A DNA stretch of 64,000 bases from Parahaliea aestuarii (GCF_008064635.1 NZ_VRYZ01000004.1:372001-436000); one strand, 5' to 3'. Positions 55,587 to 64,000 are shown, numbered from the stretch's first letter. Numbers and translations are program-made. The notes: generated from the letters alone by a model not told the origin.

Positions 55587-56375
55587 GTGGAGCGATTCGA
55601 ACATCTCAACCGCGATATTATGGCCGCCATTGCCCCGCGACCGGGGCGCTATCCGCTGCTCGGCCAGGTATCGCTCAAGGGCCAGGTCGCCCTGCTCTGT
55701 CGCATGGCCAGCCGCGAGGGCTGGAACGAGCACCTGGCCGGCCATATCACCTTGCGCCTGGCGGACGGCAACCTGCTGTGCAATCCCTGGGAGCTGACCT
55801 GGGATGAAGTCACCGAGGCCGACATCATCACCGTCAACACCAGGGGCGAGGTGCTGGACAGCGACTGGAACGTGACCCCGGCCATCGGCCTGCACCTGCA
55901 ATTGCACGCCGCCCGCCAGGACGTGCACGTGGTGATGCACAACCACCCCGAGTGGAGCGGCCTGTGGGCCTGTCTCGGCGAATCACCGCCGCCACTGGAC
56001 CAGGCCGGCGCCTATGTCGACGGACCGCTGCCGGTGTTCAGTGAGTACGACGGCACCTTTGACGACCAGAACATCACGGCCTCACTGGTGGAGGCGCTGG
56101 GCGACGCCAAGTGGGCGCTGCTCGCCAATCACGGTTCCCTGGTACTGGGCGCCAACCTGCGCCAGGCCCATTTGCGCATGGCCACCCTAGAATGGCGCAG
56201 CAAGCGCGCCTGGCAGGCGCGGCTGGCGGGCGGCGGCAAGGCCCTGCCCGAGGCCATGGTCAAGCAGATCGCCCTGCCCGACGCCAACGGCTTTCCCTTT
56301 CTGTTCGAAGCCATGGCCCGCCGCGAGCTGCGGCAGGACCCGGGTATCCTCAATGCAGCGGAGACAACAACATGA
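55587..56375 (+). CDS. Class II aldolase/adducin-family protein
   Basis: 262 residues starting with GTG (GGAGGG 8 bases upstream). The zinc-binding motifs of this family are present: HVVMHNHPEWSG (two His) and NHGSLVLG (third His). Family members are aldolases, epimerases or decarboxylases acting on phosphorylated or acidic substrates. Versions next to oxygenases occur in degradative clusters. It overlaps the next gene by ATGA, so it is translationally coupled. Confidence 0.85.
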   Translation: MERFEHLNRDIMAAIAPRPGRYPLLGQVSLKGQVALLCRMASREGWNEHLAGHITLRLADGNLLCNPWELTWDEVTEADIITVNTRGEVLDSDWNVTPAIGLHLQLHAARQDVHVVMHNHPEWSGLWACLGESPPPLDQAGAYVDGPLPVFSEYDGTFDDQNITASLVEALGDAKWALLANHGSLVLGANLRQAHLRMATLEWRSKRAWQARLAGGGKALPEAMVKQIALPDANGFPFLFEAMARRELRQDPGILNAAETTT

Positions 56376-57298
56376 GTTTGCAGGTAAAGCCACTGGACAA
56401 CGTTGGTGTGGAAGTCAGTGGCTTCGATATCAACGCCCCTATTTCCGACGCCCTGGCAGCCGAGCTGAAGGCCATCTGGCTGGAGCACGGCATTGTGCTG
56501 TTCCGCAACCAGGACATCGACCCCGGCAAGCAGATTGAATTCAGCCGCATCTTCGGGCCGCTGGAAATGCATCCGCTGAAAGCCACTACCAATGACGAAT
56601 ACCCGGAACTGTTCGAGCTGGTCAATGAGCCGGGCAAGGACGAATACGCCACCGCCTTCTACAATGGCGAGACCCTGGTCAACAAACTCGACTGGCACAT
56701 GGACCTGCACTACACCGGAAAGCCCAACCACGGAGCGGTGCTACGGGCGGTGGTCTGCGCCAGCGAGAAGGGATTGACCGGCTTTGGCGACCTGGCCAAA
56801 GCCTGGGACGCTCTCGACGCGGAAAAACAGGCGCTACTGGAAAAGCTCGAGATCGTGTACTGCTTTGCCATGCAGCGACGCAATATGCGTTTTGTCGACA
56901 TGACTGGCTATCAGCCCGGTCCGAAAAGCCCCAAAAACCCGGCCCAGATGCGCTTTCCCAACTTCGCCGACGTCGCCTATCCCGCGGTGGTCACCCACCC
57001 GATCACCGGGCGCAAGGTGCTGGAAATTGTCGAGCTCAACCTGGACCGGGTGTACGCGCCGGCTCGCGCCGGTCTGTGCCACGACGAGGCCATGGACCTG
57101 CTGCGGGAACTGGTCGAGCACATTCGCCAGCCCGAGTTTCACTACTTCCACGAATGGCGCGAGGGCGACATGGTGCTGTGGGACAACTGGCGCGCCATGC
57201 ACTGCACCACCGGCACCCGCCCCGGCGTCAACCGGCTGATTCACCGCACCACCATCGCCGGCGACGCCACCCTGGGCCGGGTGCTGGATGAAGGCTGA
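56372..57298 (+). CDS. TauD/TfdA-family Fe(II)/2-oxoglutarate dioxygenase
   Basis: 308 residues. The iron-binding facial triad is His109-x-Asp111 (LDWHMDLHY) with the distal His in DNWRAMHCTTG. The 2-oxoglutarate-binding Arg follows in LIHRTTIAG. GIVLFRNQDI in the N-terminal half is also typical. It would hydroxylate a small carboxylated or ether substrate using O2 and 2-oxoglutarate. It overlaps genes on both sides (4 bases upstream, 11 downstream). Confidence 0.92.
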   Translation: MSLQVKPLDNVGVEVSGFDINAPISDALAAELKAIWLEHGIVLFRNQDIDPGKQIEFSRIFGPLEMHPLKATTNDEYPELFELVNEPGKDEYATAFYNGETLVNKLDWHMDLHYTGKPNHGAVLRAVVCASEKGLTGFGDLAKAWDALDAEKQALLEKLEIVYCFAMQRRNMRFVDMTGYQPGPKSPKNPAQMRFPNFADVAYPAVVTHPITGRKVLEIVELNLDRVYAPARAGLCHDEAMDLLRELVEHIRQPEFHYFHEWREGDMVLWDNWRAMHCTTGTRPGVNRLIHRTTIAGDATLGRVLDEG

Positions 57299-58499
57299 AG
57301 CGGACTGGGGCAGCGGCACCGCCCTGCCCGATATCCGCGGCCAGGTCGCCATCGCCGGTATTGGCGAGACTGCCTACAGCGGCCCCTCGGACCGCACCAG
57401 CAAGGGCATGGCCGCCGAGGCCATCGCGCGCTGTGTTGCCGATGCCGGTCTCACACCCGACGATATCGACGGCATCATGTACAGCGGCGCACTGGGCGAC
57501 CAGTTCAGCGCTGACGACTTCCGCGCGCACTTCGGCACCCGCCACGCCATGTGGGAATCCGGCGACGGCGGCGGCATGGTGTGGGCCGCTACCGCCCCGG
57601 CACAGGCCGCGGAGGCCCTGCGCAGTGGCAAGGCCAGGTACATCGTCAACAGTTTTGCCGTGGACTGGGCCAGCAAACGCGGGGCCATGGCCGGCGGCCC
57701 CGGCGCCTGGCACGCCTCGGAGCTGATCAAGGCGCAGCTGGAACTGCCCTTTGGCTGGTTTCCCCAGCCCCTCTATTTTGCCACCTTCGCCAGCCGTCAC
57801 ATGCACGAATACGGCACCACTGAGGCTCAACTGGGCGAGCTGGTAACCGCCTTTCGCCGCCACGCCAACAGCCAGCCCGATGCCGTCATGAAGGACCGGG
57901 CGCTATCGCTGGAAGACTACCTGAACCGCCCCCACCTGGCATCGCCCCTGCGGGTGGAGGACTGTTGCCTGATATCCGACGGCGGCGCGGCCTACCTGAT
58001 GACCACACCGGAGCGAGCCAGGGACCTGCCGCAGCGGCCGGTCAGCGTGGAAGGTGTGGGGCACGGCATCATTGCCAACGCGCCCTATATCTCCCAGCAG
58101 GGCGACATTACCAGCACGCCGCAGCACTTCGCTGCACCCGGCGCCTATGCCATGGCCGGCCTGGGCCCCGCGGATATCGACGTGCTCGGCATCTACGACT
58201 GCTTCAGCATCACAGCGCTGATGCAGATCGAGGACATGGGCTTTTGCGCCAAGGGCGAAGGCGGTGCCTTTGTGGAGGGAGGCCGACTGGACTATCAACG
58301 CAGCCGCCGCCTGGGCGGCCTGCCCACCAATACCCACGGCGGCCTGCTGTCCCACGCCTACGTGCTGGGTATCGCCCATGTGGTGGAACTGGTGAAACAG
58401 CTGCGCGGCCAGGCCGCCAACCAGGTCGACAGCCCGCAGCGGGCCGCCTACGCCGGCTTTACCGCCGACGAGGCGGGCACTTTGATTCTGGGAGTGTAA
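57288..58499 (+). CDS. Thiolase-fold protein, Ltp2/lipid-transfer type without catalytic Cys
   Basis: 403 residues starting QVAIAGIGETAYSG. The region where thiolases carry the nucleophilic Cys reads ESGDGGGMVWAATAP and has no Cys. The C-terminal blocks GIYDCFSITALMQIEDMGFC and NTHGGLLSHAYVLG match Ltp2-like proteins, which are retro-aldolases removing the steroid C17 side chain together with a DUF35 partner. The next gene encodes such a partner. It overlaps the TauD gene by 11 bases. Confidence 0.88.
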   Translation: MKAEADWGSGTALPDIRGQVAIAGIGETAYSGPSDRTSKGMAAEAIARCVADAGLTPDDIDGIMYSGALGDQFSADDFRAHFGTRHAMWESGDGGGMVWAATAPAQAAEALRSGKARYIVNSFAVDWASKRGAMAGGPGAWHASELIKAQLELPFGWFPQPLYFATFASRHMHEYGTTEAQLGELVTAFRRHANSQPDAVMKDRALSLEDYLNRPHLASPLRVEDCCLISDGGAAYLMTTPERARDLPQRPVSVEGVGHGIIANAPYISQQGDITSTPQHFAAPGAYAMAGLGPADIDVLGIYDCFSITALMQIEDMGFCAKGEGGAFVEGGRLDYQRSRRLGGLPTNTHGGLLSHAYVLGIAHVVELVKQLRGQAANQVDSPQRAAYAGFTADEAGTLILGV

Positions 58500-58501
58500 G
58501 G

Positions 58502-58918
58502 ATGCTCGAACTGCAACCCGACCTCGAACACCCGCTGACCGGCCCCTTCTGGCGGGCCAGTGCGCAACAGCAACTGGCCATACCCGGCTGCGAACAGTGC
58601 GACCGGCTGGTCTGGTATCCGCGGGAGGCCTGCTCCCATTGCGGGGCAGGACTGTACTGGCGGACGCTGTCGGGCCGCGGCACGCTGGCCGCCTTCAGCG
58701 TGGTAAAGCGCCCACTGTTTCCGGCTTTCGCAGCCTTCAGCCCCTATGTCTGCGCACTGGTGGCACTGGAGGAGGATCCGGCGGTGCGCCTGGTCAGCCA
58801 GGTAGTCGACTGCGATACCAGCCAGCTGGCCTGCGACATGCCGCTATCAGTGGTATTCCGGGAACTGGCGCCGGACGGCTGCAAGCCCTACCTGGCGCCG
58901 CTTTTCAAACCCTGCTGA
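58502..58918 (+). CDS. DUF35 OB-fold zinc-ribbon protein, partner of the thiolase-fold protein
   Basis: 138 residues. The N-terminal rubredoxin-like zinc ribbon has C-x2-C pairs (CEQCDRLVWYPREACSHCG), followed by an OB-fold (LSGRGTLAAFSVVKRP; CALVALEEDPAVRLVSQVV). DUF35 proteins form complexes with thiolase-like subunits and accept acyl-CoA. Its start lies 2 bases after the preceding stop, so the two are almost certainly made together. It is convergent with the MDR gene. Confidence 0.92.
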   Translation: MLELQPDLEHPLTGPFWRASAQQQLAIPGCEQCDRLVWYPREACSHCGAGLYWRTLSGRGTLAAFSVVKRPLFPAFAAFSPYVCALVALEEDPAVRLVSQVVDCDTSQLACDMPLSVVFRELAPDGCKPYLAPLFKPC

Positions 58919-58925
58919 ACACCTT

Positions 58926-59993
58926 TCAGGAAGCGCTACAGTCCAGTACCACTTTACCGGCGATACTGCCGGTATCAATCTGCCGGTGCACGTCCGGTGC
59001 TTCGCGCAGCGGCCGCACGGCAGCCACCGCCGGCTGTAGTCGTCCCTCGGCCAGCCACTGCATGAGTGTCGACAGATCCTCGCGAAACTCCTCCGGCAGT
59101 TTCTGCCGGCGCCGCTGGATGTTGTAGAACACACTGCGGCGGGAGTCGGGCAGCAGGGGCCACAGGGCCAGCAACTTGGCAAAGCCCCACAACAGGCCAG
59201 GCAGTTTTTCCTCGCCGGTCGTCAGTTGCAGCGCCCCAAAAGCGACCAGCGTCCCCCCCCTGGCCAGACAGCGGTAAGAGCGCGACCAGGAGGCGCCACC
59301 CAGAGTGTCAAATGCCGCCTTCACGCCCTGCCCACCGGTCTCCCGTGCGATCACCGCTTCGAATTTCTCATTGCGGTAATCGATAGGCGTAGCGTCAAAG
59401 GAGCGCACCAGTTCATGCTTGCCCGCAGAGGCGGTACCAAAGACCTGCAGGCCCAGTTCACGCCCCAGTTCCAGTAATGCGGTGCCCACTGCGCCCCCCG
59501 CGGCGTGTACCAGAATGGCATCCCCGGCACTGAGGCTGCACTCCCGGGTCAGCATCTGGTAGGCCGTGGTATAGGACAGGATCATGCACACTGCCGCCGC
59601 GGGGTCGAGCCCCGCCGGGCAGCGCACCAGTCGCTCTGCATCGGTACAGAGATATTGGGCGTAGCCACCAATCACCGGCATTTCCGCAACAAAGTCCCCT
59701 GGCGCCAGGTCAGTGACACCGGCGCCCAGCGCATCCACAACGCCAAAATAGTCGTAACCGGGCGTAAAGGGTGGCTTGTCTTTGACATCCACATACTGGC
59801 CCTGGCGGATAATGGTGTCGGTAAAGCCCGTGCCGGCGGTCAACACCCGCACCCGCACCTGCCCCGGCCCGGGTTGCGGCAGGCCCTGCTCGTCGATCAC
59901 CTGCAGCACCTCCGGCCCGCCGAAACGGGAGACTTCCACCCGCTGCCAATGTACCGGTGAGTTTGCATCCACCGTACCTGTTGCTTCCGCCAC
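58926..59993 (-). CDS. Zinc-less MDR (quinone oxidoreductase-like) NADPH reductase
   Basis: 355 residues of the medium-chain dehydrogenase/reductase family. The GroES-like N-terminal part has RFGGPEVLQVIDEQGLPQPG and TPGYDYFGVVDALGAGV. The cofactor domain has LVHAAGGAVGTALLELGRELG. The zinc-ligand Cys/His of alcohol dehydrogenases are absent, so it should reduce a quinone or an enone rather than an alcohol. It is convergent with the DUF35 gene. Confidence 0.9.
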   Translation of the reverse strand: MAEATGTVDANSPVHWQRVEVSRFGGPEVLQVIDEQGLPQPGPGQVRVRVLTAGTGFTDTIIRQGQYVDVKDKPPFTPGYDYFGVVDALGAGVTDLAPGDFVAEMPVIGGYAQYLCTDAERLVRCPAGLDPAAAVCMILSYTTAYQMLTRECSLSAGDAILVHAAGGAVGTALLELGRELGLQVFGTASAGKHELVRSFDATPIDYRNEKFEAVIARETGGQGVKAAFDTLGGASWSRSYRCLARGGTLVAFGALQLTTGEEKLPGLLWGFAKLLALWPLLPDSRRSVFYNIQRRRQKLPEEFREDLSTLMQWLAEGRLQPAVAAVRPLREAPDVHRQIDTGSIAGKVVLDCSAS

Positions 59994-60122
59994 TGACTTT
60001 CCCCTTCTGCCATACCGGCTGGAATGCCGGCTTTTATGCTCTGATCGCGATTGCCGATGTTAGCTGCCCGAACGCTGGCTGCAACCGTATTCTGCCCTGA
60101 CCTACAGTTTAATCAAGTTACC

Positions 60123-60137
60123 TTGACTATTAGTCAA
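60123..60137. promoter_or_regulatory. Perfect palindrome upstream of the sterol-desaturase-family gene
   Basis: TTGACTA-T-TAGTCAA, two perfect 7-bp half-sites around one base, 53 bases before the hydroxylase start and in the divergent region with the MDR gene (start 59993). The shape fits a TetR-type operator; no regulator gene of that type is in the window. TTGACT is also a good -35 box. Confidence 0.65.
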
Positions 60138-60189
60138 TCATTATTTACTTTAGCCACCTACATTCCCCAGCTAACAGAGGATTTGCAGG

Positions 60190-60957
60190 ATGCCCCTCGA
60201 ATACAACTGGCAGGCCGCCCTGCTCACCTTTCTTATCCTCGGTGCCTGTATCGCCCTGGCCCAGCGCCTGGCATTCATGGTTCCGGCCATCGCCCGCACC
60301 CGCCAGGTGAACCGCGACGAGAACCAGCGCAAGTGGCGCGAGCTCGCCAGGAAATACCACCACCGGGTGAAACCCGCCCAGAAAATTGGCCTGAGTGTGA
60401 ACCTGGGCTTTTACATCGTGATCCTGCCCTTCTTTGTCACCCTGAGTGCGCAGCCGCTGTGGCGGATCGCTCTCGACGTGGTGCTGATCCTGATGGTCTA
60501 CGACCTGTTCTACTACGGTGTACACCGCTTCCTGTTCCACGGAAAGGGTTACTTCCGCCGTGTTCACGCCGTTCATCACCAGGCCCGCAGCCGGGTGACG
60601 TCCATCGACTCCTACCTGCTGCACCCCTGGGAGATCGTGATCGGTACCGGCCTCTACTTTGCCACCATTGTGTTGCTGGGCGTGCTCGGCCTGTCCCCCT
60701 TCCATGTGGCGACCATCGTGATCTCGAACTTTATCTACACCCAGTTGAACCAGGTCAATCACTGCCGTATCGACCTGGACGGCTTCCCCTTCCGCACCGT
60801 TAACTGGATTGCGATGAAGCACGACGCCCACCACCTGGACATGCACCGGGGCAATTACGCCACCATTACCCTGCTCTACGACAAGCTGTTCGGAACCATC
60901 GAAATGCACCCTCTGGAACTGCAGGATGCAGAGGCCAGGGGACAGGCAAGCACCTGA
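60190..60957 (+). CDS. Sterol desaturase/fatty acid hydroxylase-family membrane protein
   Basis: 255 residues with several membrane helices. The di-iron histidine motifs are complete: HRFLFH (HX4H), HAVHHQ (HX2HH) and HDAHHLDMH (HX2HH), plus NQVNHC. Members hydroxylate or desaturate sterols, fatty acids, alkylglycerols or carotenoids with O2. It sits alone on the plus strand between two minus-strand groups, with the palindrome upstream and a terminator downstream. Confidence 0.92.
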   Translation: MPLEYNWQAALLTFLILGACIALAQRLAFMVPAIARTRQVNRDENQRKWRELARKYHHRVKPAQKIGLSVNLGFYIVILPFFVTLSAQPLWRIALDVVLILMVYDLFYYGVHRFLFHGKGYFRRVHAVHHQARSRVTSIDSYLLHPWEIVIGTGLYFATIVLLGVLGLSPFHVATIVISNFIYTQLNQVNHCRIDLDGFPFRTVNWIAMKHDAHHLDMHRGNYATITLLYDKLFGTIEMHPLELQDAEARGQAST

Positions 60958-61025
60958 TCGTGGAGGCGCAGTCAGTGACCCGGCACGGTCAGCGTTTGTG
61001 CTGCGAGCGTAAGGTTTTCACTCGT

Positions 61026-61052
61026 ACAAAGGGCGCACTGGGCGCCCTTTGT
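61026..61052. terminator. Bidirectional terminator
   Basis: A perfect 11-bp stem (ACAAAGGGCGC) with a 5-base loop, between the sterol-desaturase-family gene and the convergent SDR gene. Confidence 0.75.
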
Positions 61053-61084
61053 GATGGACAATCGCTTGCTGGAACCCGAGGCCC

Positions 61085-61831
61085 TCAGGGGCGCATGAAC
61101 TGCCCGCCGTCCACGTTCAATACGTGACCGGTAATCCAGCTCGCCTCGTCGGACAGCAGAAAGAGGGCTGCGTCTGCCATATCCGACGGCTGGCCCAGGC
61201 GCTTGATAGGCATGCTCTTGACCATTTCCTTGGCGTAGTCCCCCGCGGTTTTTTGCAGCGCTCCGGTTTCGGTCGGTCCGGGCGCAATCGCATTGATGCG
61301 GATGTTGCGGCCACCGAGTTCGTGGGCAAGGGACTGGGTGATACCGTTCAGGGCGAGTTTGGCGACGCCGTAGAAACCCATCCCCATCCACGCCGCGGTG
61401 GAGGACTGATTCACAATGGCGCCACCGCCGGCGGCGGTCATGGCGTCCACCACCGCGCGCGTCATGATCAGGGCGCCGTGGGCGTTGATGCGCATAAATT
61501 TTTCCAGGTAGTCCATATCCACCGTCAGGTAGCCTTCTATCTTCATGTCGCCGAAGATCGCCGCATTGTTGATCAGGTAGTCAATGGCTCCAAAGGCTTC
61601 CACGGCGGCTGCTGCGCAGTCCCTGCCTGACTGTTCGCTGCCAACATCGGTTTTGACGAACAGGGCACGGGCGCCACTGGCCTCGATCTCGGCTGCGACG
61701 CGCTTGCCCCCTTCTTCACTCAGTTCGGCAATCACCACATTCATGCCCTTTGCCGCACAGGCTTTGGCGTAAGCTTCGCCAATACCGCCACCTGCACCGG
61801 TGACGATGACCGTTTTTCCGTTGAAATCCAT
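61085..61831 (-). CDS. SDR-family oxidoreductase 1
   Basis: 248 residues, classical SDR: VTGAGGGIGEAYAK (cofactor), NNAAIFGDM, the catalytic Ser in VNQSSTAAW, Tyr/Lys in FYGVAKLALN and a C-terminal GHVLNVDGGQFMRP. NINAIAPGPTETG-like residues (NAIAPGPTETG) also match 3-oxoacyl or hydroxysteroid dehydrogenases. It is the last gene of the ALDH-SDR-SDR group. Confidence 0.92.
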   Translation of the reverse strand: MDFNGKTVIVTGAGGGIGEAYAKACAAKGMNVVIAELSEEGGKRVAAEIEASGARALFVKTDVGSEQSGRDCAAAAVEAFGAIDYLINNAAIFGDMKIEGYLTVDMDYLEKFMRINAHGALIMTRAVVDAMTAAGGGAIVNQSSTAAWMGMGFYGVAKLALNGITQSLAHELGGRNIRINAIAPGPTETGALQKTAGDYAKEMVKSMPIKRLGQPSDMADAALFLLSDEASWITGHVLNVDGGQFMRP

Positions 61832-61859
61832 GATCTATTCCTCGTTGTTATCGCTGCAG

Positions 61860-62624
61860 TTACAGTTCGGGTTTGGGTATCGGTTGATTGGGACGCACTT
61901 CCAGCAGATCCACCGCCACCCCCCGGGGATAGCTGAAGACGTGAGCGACCGCCTGGGCGACATGTTCCGGCAGCATGCCGCTGTCCATGTCCGGCCCGGT
62001 TTTCATCCAGGCCTCAAAACCGCGGTGAATTCTCTCCGCGTCCCAGCCGTCGGCAAAATTGGTCCAGGCGGCGCCGGGGCGCACACAGGTGACGCCGATA
62101 CCGTCGCGCTGCACTTCCTGGCGCAGGTCGCGGGTAAAGCGTTCCACCGCCGCCTTGGTGGAGGCGTAAATCGACAGGTGGGACATCTCGTCGTAGTGCC
62201 AGGCGCTGGCGGAGGAGATGTTCACGATCCGCGCATTGGGTCGCCCCCGCAGCAGGGGGATGGCCGCCTTGCAACAGAATACGGTGCCGAGGAAGTTGGT
62301 GTTCACCTGCTGAATGACTTCGCTTTCATCCAGGTCGTCTACCGCTCCGGGGCGGGCCATGCCGGCGTTATTCACCAGGCCGTCAATGGGCCCGGACAGG
62401 TCGGCGAAGCCGCGGCGGATGGCGTCAGGGTCGGCCACATCGCAGACCACTCCCGCCGCACAATCGGTACCGAGGGCGGCGACTGCGTCGTCCAGTGCCG
62501 CCTGGCGCCGCCCCAGCAGGGTCACCCGTGCGCCATTCCCCACCAGTTCCCGGGCGATGGCCAGGCCAAAGCCACTACCGCCGCCAGTGACAACGATATG
62601 CTGTCCTTGCAGGTTGTCCGTCAT
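61860..62624 (-). CDS. SDR-family oxidoreductase 2
   Basis: 254 residues with VVTGGGSGFGLAIARELVG (cofactor motif with Phe in place of the usual Ile), VNNAGMARPG, the catalytic Ser in NISSASAWHYD and YASTKAAVERF for the Tyr/Lys pair. It overlaps the aldehyde dehydrogenase gene by ATGA and lies 28 bases before SDR 1. Confidence 0.9.
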   Translation of the reverse strand: MTDNLQGQHIVVTGGGSGFGLAIARELVGNGARVTLLGRRQAALDDAVAALGTDCAAGVVCDVADPDAIRRGFADLSGPIDGLVNNAGMARPGAVDDLDESEVIQQVNTNFLGTVFCCKAAIPLLRGRPNARIVNISSASAWHYDEMSHLSIYASTKAAVERFTRDLRQEVQRDGIGVTCVRPGAAWTNFADGWDAERIHRGFEAWMKTGPDMDSGMLPEHVAQAVAHVFSYPRGVAVDLLEVRPNQPIPKPEL

Positions 62625-64000
62625 ACTCCCACCGCGATGGTCTTGGTTTCCAGGTACTCCTCAAAACCTTCAGGGCCCATTTCCCGCCCTACGCCGCTCT
62701 GCTTGTAGCCACCAAAGGGCGCATCGGCCGCATAGAAATTGCCGCCATTGACGCACACCGTACCGCTGCGCAGGCGCCGCGCCACGCTCAGGGCGCGGGC
62801 CTCGTCGGCGGACCACACGCCGGCGGACAGGCCGTAGTCGGAGTCGTTGGCAATGCGGATTGCGTCTTCTTCGTCGTCGTAGGCAATCACCGCCAGCACC
62901 GGCCCGAAGATCTCCTCGCGGGCGATGGTCATGTCGTTAGTGACATCCATAAACACCGTGGGCTCGACGTAGAAGCCTTTCTCGAGTTGTGCCGGCTTGC
63001 CGCCCCCCAGTAACAGGCGCGCGCCCTCGGCCTTTCCCTTCTCGATGTAAGCCAGCACGCGCTCGCGCTGCTTGGCGTTGACCAGCGCTCCCATAATCTG
63101 GCTGTCCGAGGAAGGATCCCCGTATTCGATAAAAGTGAAATAGGTTTTCAACAGCTCCTCCACCTCCGCCTGGCGGCTGCGCGGGATCAGCAGGCGGGTC
63201 TGGATGGCGCAGCCCTGGCCGGCGTGAAAGCACACCCCCAGGGCGCTGAGCAGGCTCTGGCTGAGATCGGCATCATCCAGCATGATGTTGGCCGACTTGC
63301 CGCCGAGTTCCAGGAAGACCTTTTTCACCGTCTGTGCGGCCGTCGCCATAATGTGCTTGCCGACAGCGGTGGAACCAGTGAAGGACACCATGTCCACCCG
63401 CGGGTCGCTCACCAGTTGCTCGCCCACTTCCCGCGGGTCCGATGCAGTGACCACGTTAAAGACACCGGGGGGAATGTCGGTACACTCTTTCACCACGCGC
63501 CCCAGCAGGGTCGCCGCCCACGGCGTATCCGGCGCCGGCTTGAGCACTACGGTGCAACCGGCAGCGAGGGCCGGCACGCACTTGGCCAGGTTGATCTGCA
63601 GGGGCACGTTCCAGGGCGTAACGCAGGCGACGACGCCCACAGCCTCTTTCTCCACCAGGCGCCGGCTCTTCATGCCCATCATCTCGGACTCGCCGATATC
63701 GCGGCTCCACTGGAAGTTCGGCAGTTCCCCGATGGTGAAATCCATAAAGGAAATCGGCACTTCGCACTGGGGGCCGCCGCTGCCACAGATACCCAGCGGC
63801 GAACCGGTTTCAGCGGCGATCTGCGCCTTGAAATCCTCCAGCCCGTCCAGCAGGCCCGCTTTCAGCTGCTTCAGACATTCCAGACGGAATGCATGATTGG
63901 TGGGCCAATCGGTGGTATCGAAGGCGCGACGGGCAGCGGCGATGGCGCGCTCCATATCTTCCGGTGTTGCATCGGCCACCTGCCCCATCACTTCTTCAGT
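62621..64000 (-). CDS. Aldehyde dehydrogenase (N-terminus outside window)
   Basis: NAD(P)+-dependent oxidation of an aldehyde to the acid. About 460 residues are present and the frame continues through the window end, so only the first few dozen residues are missing. The catalytic Glu is in VFLELGGKSAN and the nucleophilic Cys in HAGQGCAIQTR. Other family blocks are TPWNVPLQ, FTGSTAVGKHI and REEIFGPVLAV. It is the first visible gene of the group with the two SDRs and overlaps SDR 2 by 4 bases. Confidence 0.94.
   Translation of the reverse strand, partial: TEEVMGQVADATPEDMERAIAAARRAFDTTDWPTNHAFRLECLKQLKAGLLDGLEDFKAQIAAETGSPLGICGSGGPQCEVPISFMDFTIGELPNFQWSRDIGESEMMGMKSRRLVEKEAVGVVACVTPWNVPLQINLAKCVPALAAGCTVVLKPAPDTPWAATLLGRVVKECTDIPPGVFNVVTASDPREVGEQLVSDPRVDMVSFTGSTAVGKHIMATAAQTVKKVFLELGGKSANIMLDDADLSQSLLSALGVCFHAGQGCAIQTRLLIPRSRQAEVEELLKTYFTFIEYGDPSSDSQIMGALVNAKQRERVLAYIEKGKAEGARLLLGGGKPAQLEKGFYVEPTVFMDVTNDMTIAREEIFGPVLAVIAYDDEEDAIRIANDSDYGLSAGVWSADEARALSVARRLRSGTVCVNGGNFYAADAPFGGYKQSGVGREMGPEGFEEYLETKTIAVGV

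Overview
The window is chromosomal DNA of a GC-rich, probably marine gammaproteobacterium. Several TonB-dependent receptors, a TRAP transporter, a proteobacterial hut operon and an iron superoxide dismutase suggest the Cellvibrionales/Halieaceae/Microbulbifer neighbourhood; this placement is inference from gene content, not a search. No rRNA, tRNA, CRISPR array, insertion sequence or phage gene was seen. Genes are tightly packed, with many ATGA or short overlaps.

Layout. (1) 1-2100: 5'-end-complete part of an MFS transporter, strong hairpin terminators and sodB. (2) 2098-8293: histidine utilisation as two divergent arms, hutH-hutU-hutC on minus and hutI-hutG on plus. A 12-bp palindrome lies inside the hutI promoter spacer. 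(3) 8258-13205: an alpha/beta hydrolase, an outer-membrane beta-barrel, and an S8 (subtilisin-like) protease carrying an uninterrupted run of about 46 acidic [V/I]-E-x-x tetrapeptides. The protease is divergent from an ECF sigma factor and its membrane anti-sigma factor. Both sides of that divergent region carry ECF-type promoter motifs (GGAAT-N16/17-CGTCAA). (4) 13806-20313: an SDR, a VOC protein, an Fe-S flavoprotein of the dienoyl-CoA reductase type, a hotdog thioesterase, an M20 amidohydrolase, a lipoprotein and mgsA.

(5) 20386-40763 is a nearly complete pectin/galacturonate locus. It holds a TonB receptor, secreted PL10-like lyase, GH28 polygalacturonase and a DUF4861-GH105 fusion. It also holds a TRAP transporter, both branches to 2-keto-3-deoxygluconate (UxaC-UxaB-UxaA for saturated and KduI-KduD for unsaturated galacturonate), KDG kinase, and a LacI-family regulator. 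Five copies of one 14-bp palindrome (TGCYACCGGTRGCA or one mismatch from it) lie before the transcription units of this locus and were noticed nowhere else in the window, so the LacI protein is the obvious candidate to bind them.

(6) 40805-44457: a divergent c-di-GMP pair, a TPR-GGDEF cyclase and a CSS-EAL phosphodiesterase. (7) 44548-64000: an OmpA-type lipoprotein and then a catabolic region. This region holds two SnoaL-like proteins, two TonB receptors, a spinster-type MFS transporter and a second Fe-S flavoprotein. It also holds a KshA-like Rieske oxygenase, class II aldolase, TauD-type dioxygenase, a thiolase-fold/DUF35 pair of the steroid Ltp2-DUF35 type, an MDR reductase, a sterol-desaturase-family hydroxylase, two SDRs and an aldehyde dehydrogenase cut by the window end. 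Together they suggest uptake and breakdown of a hydrophobic, possibly steroid- or terpenoid-like compound; the substrate cannot be read from the sequence.
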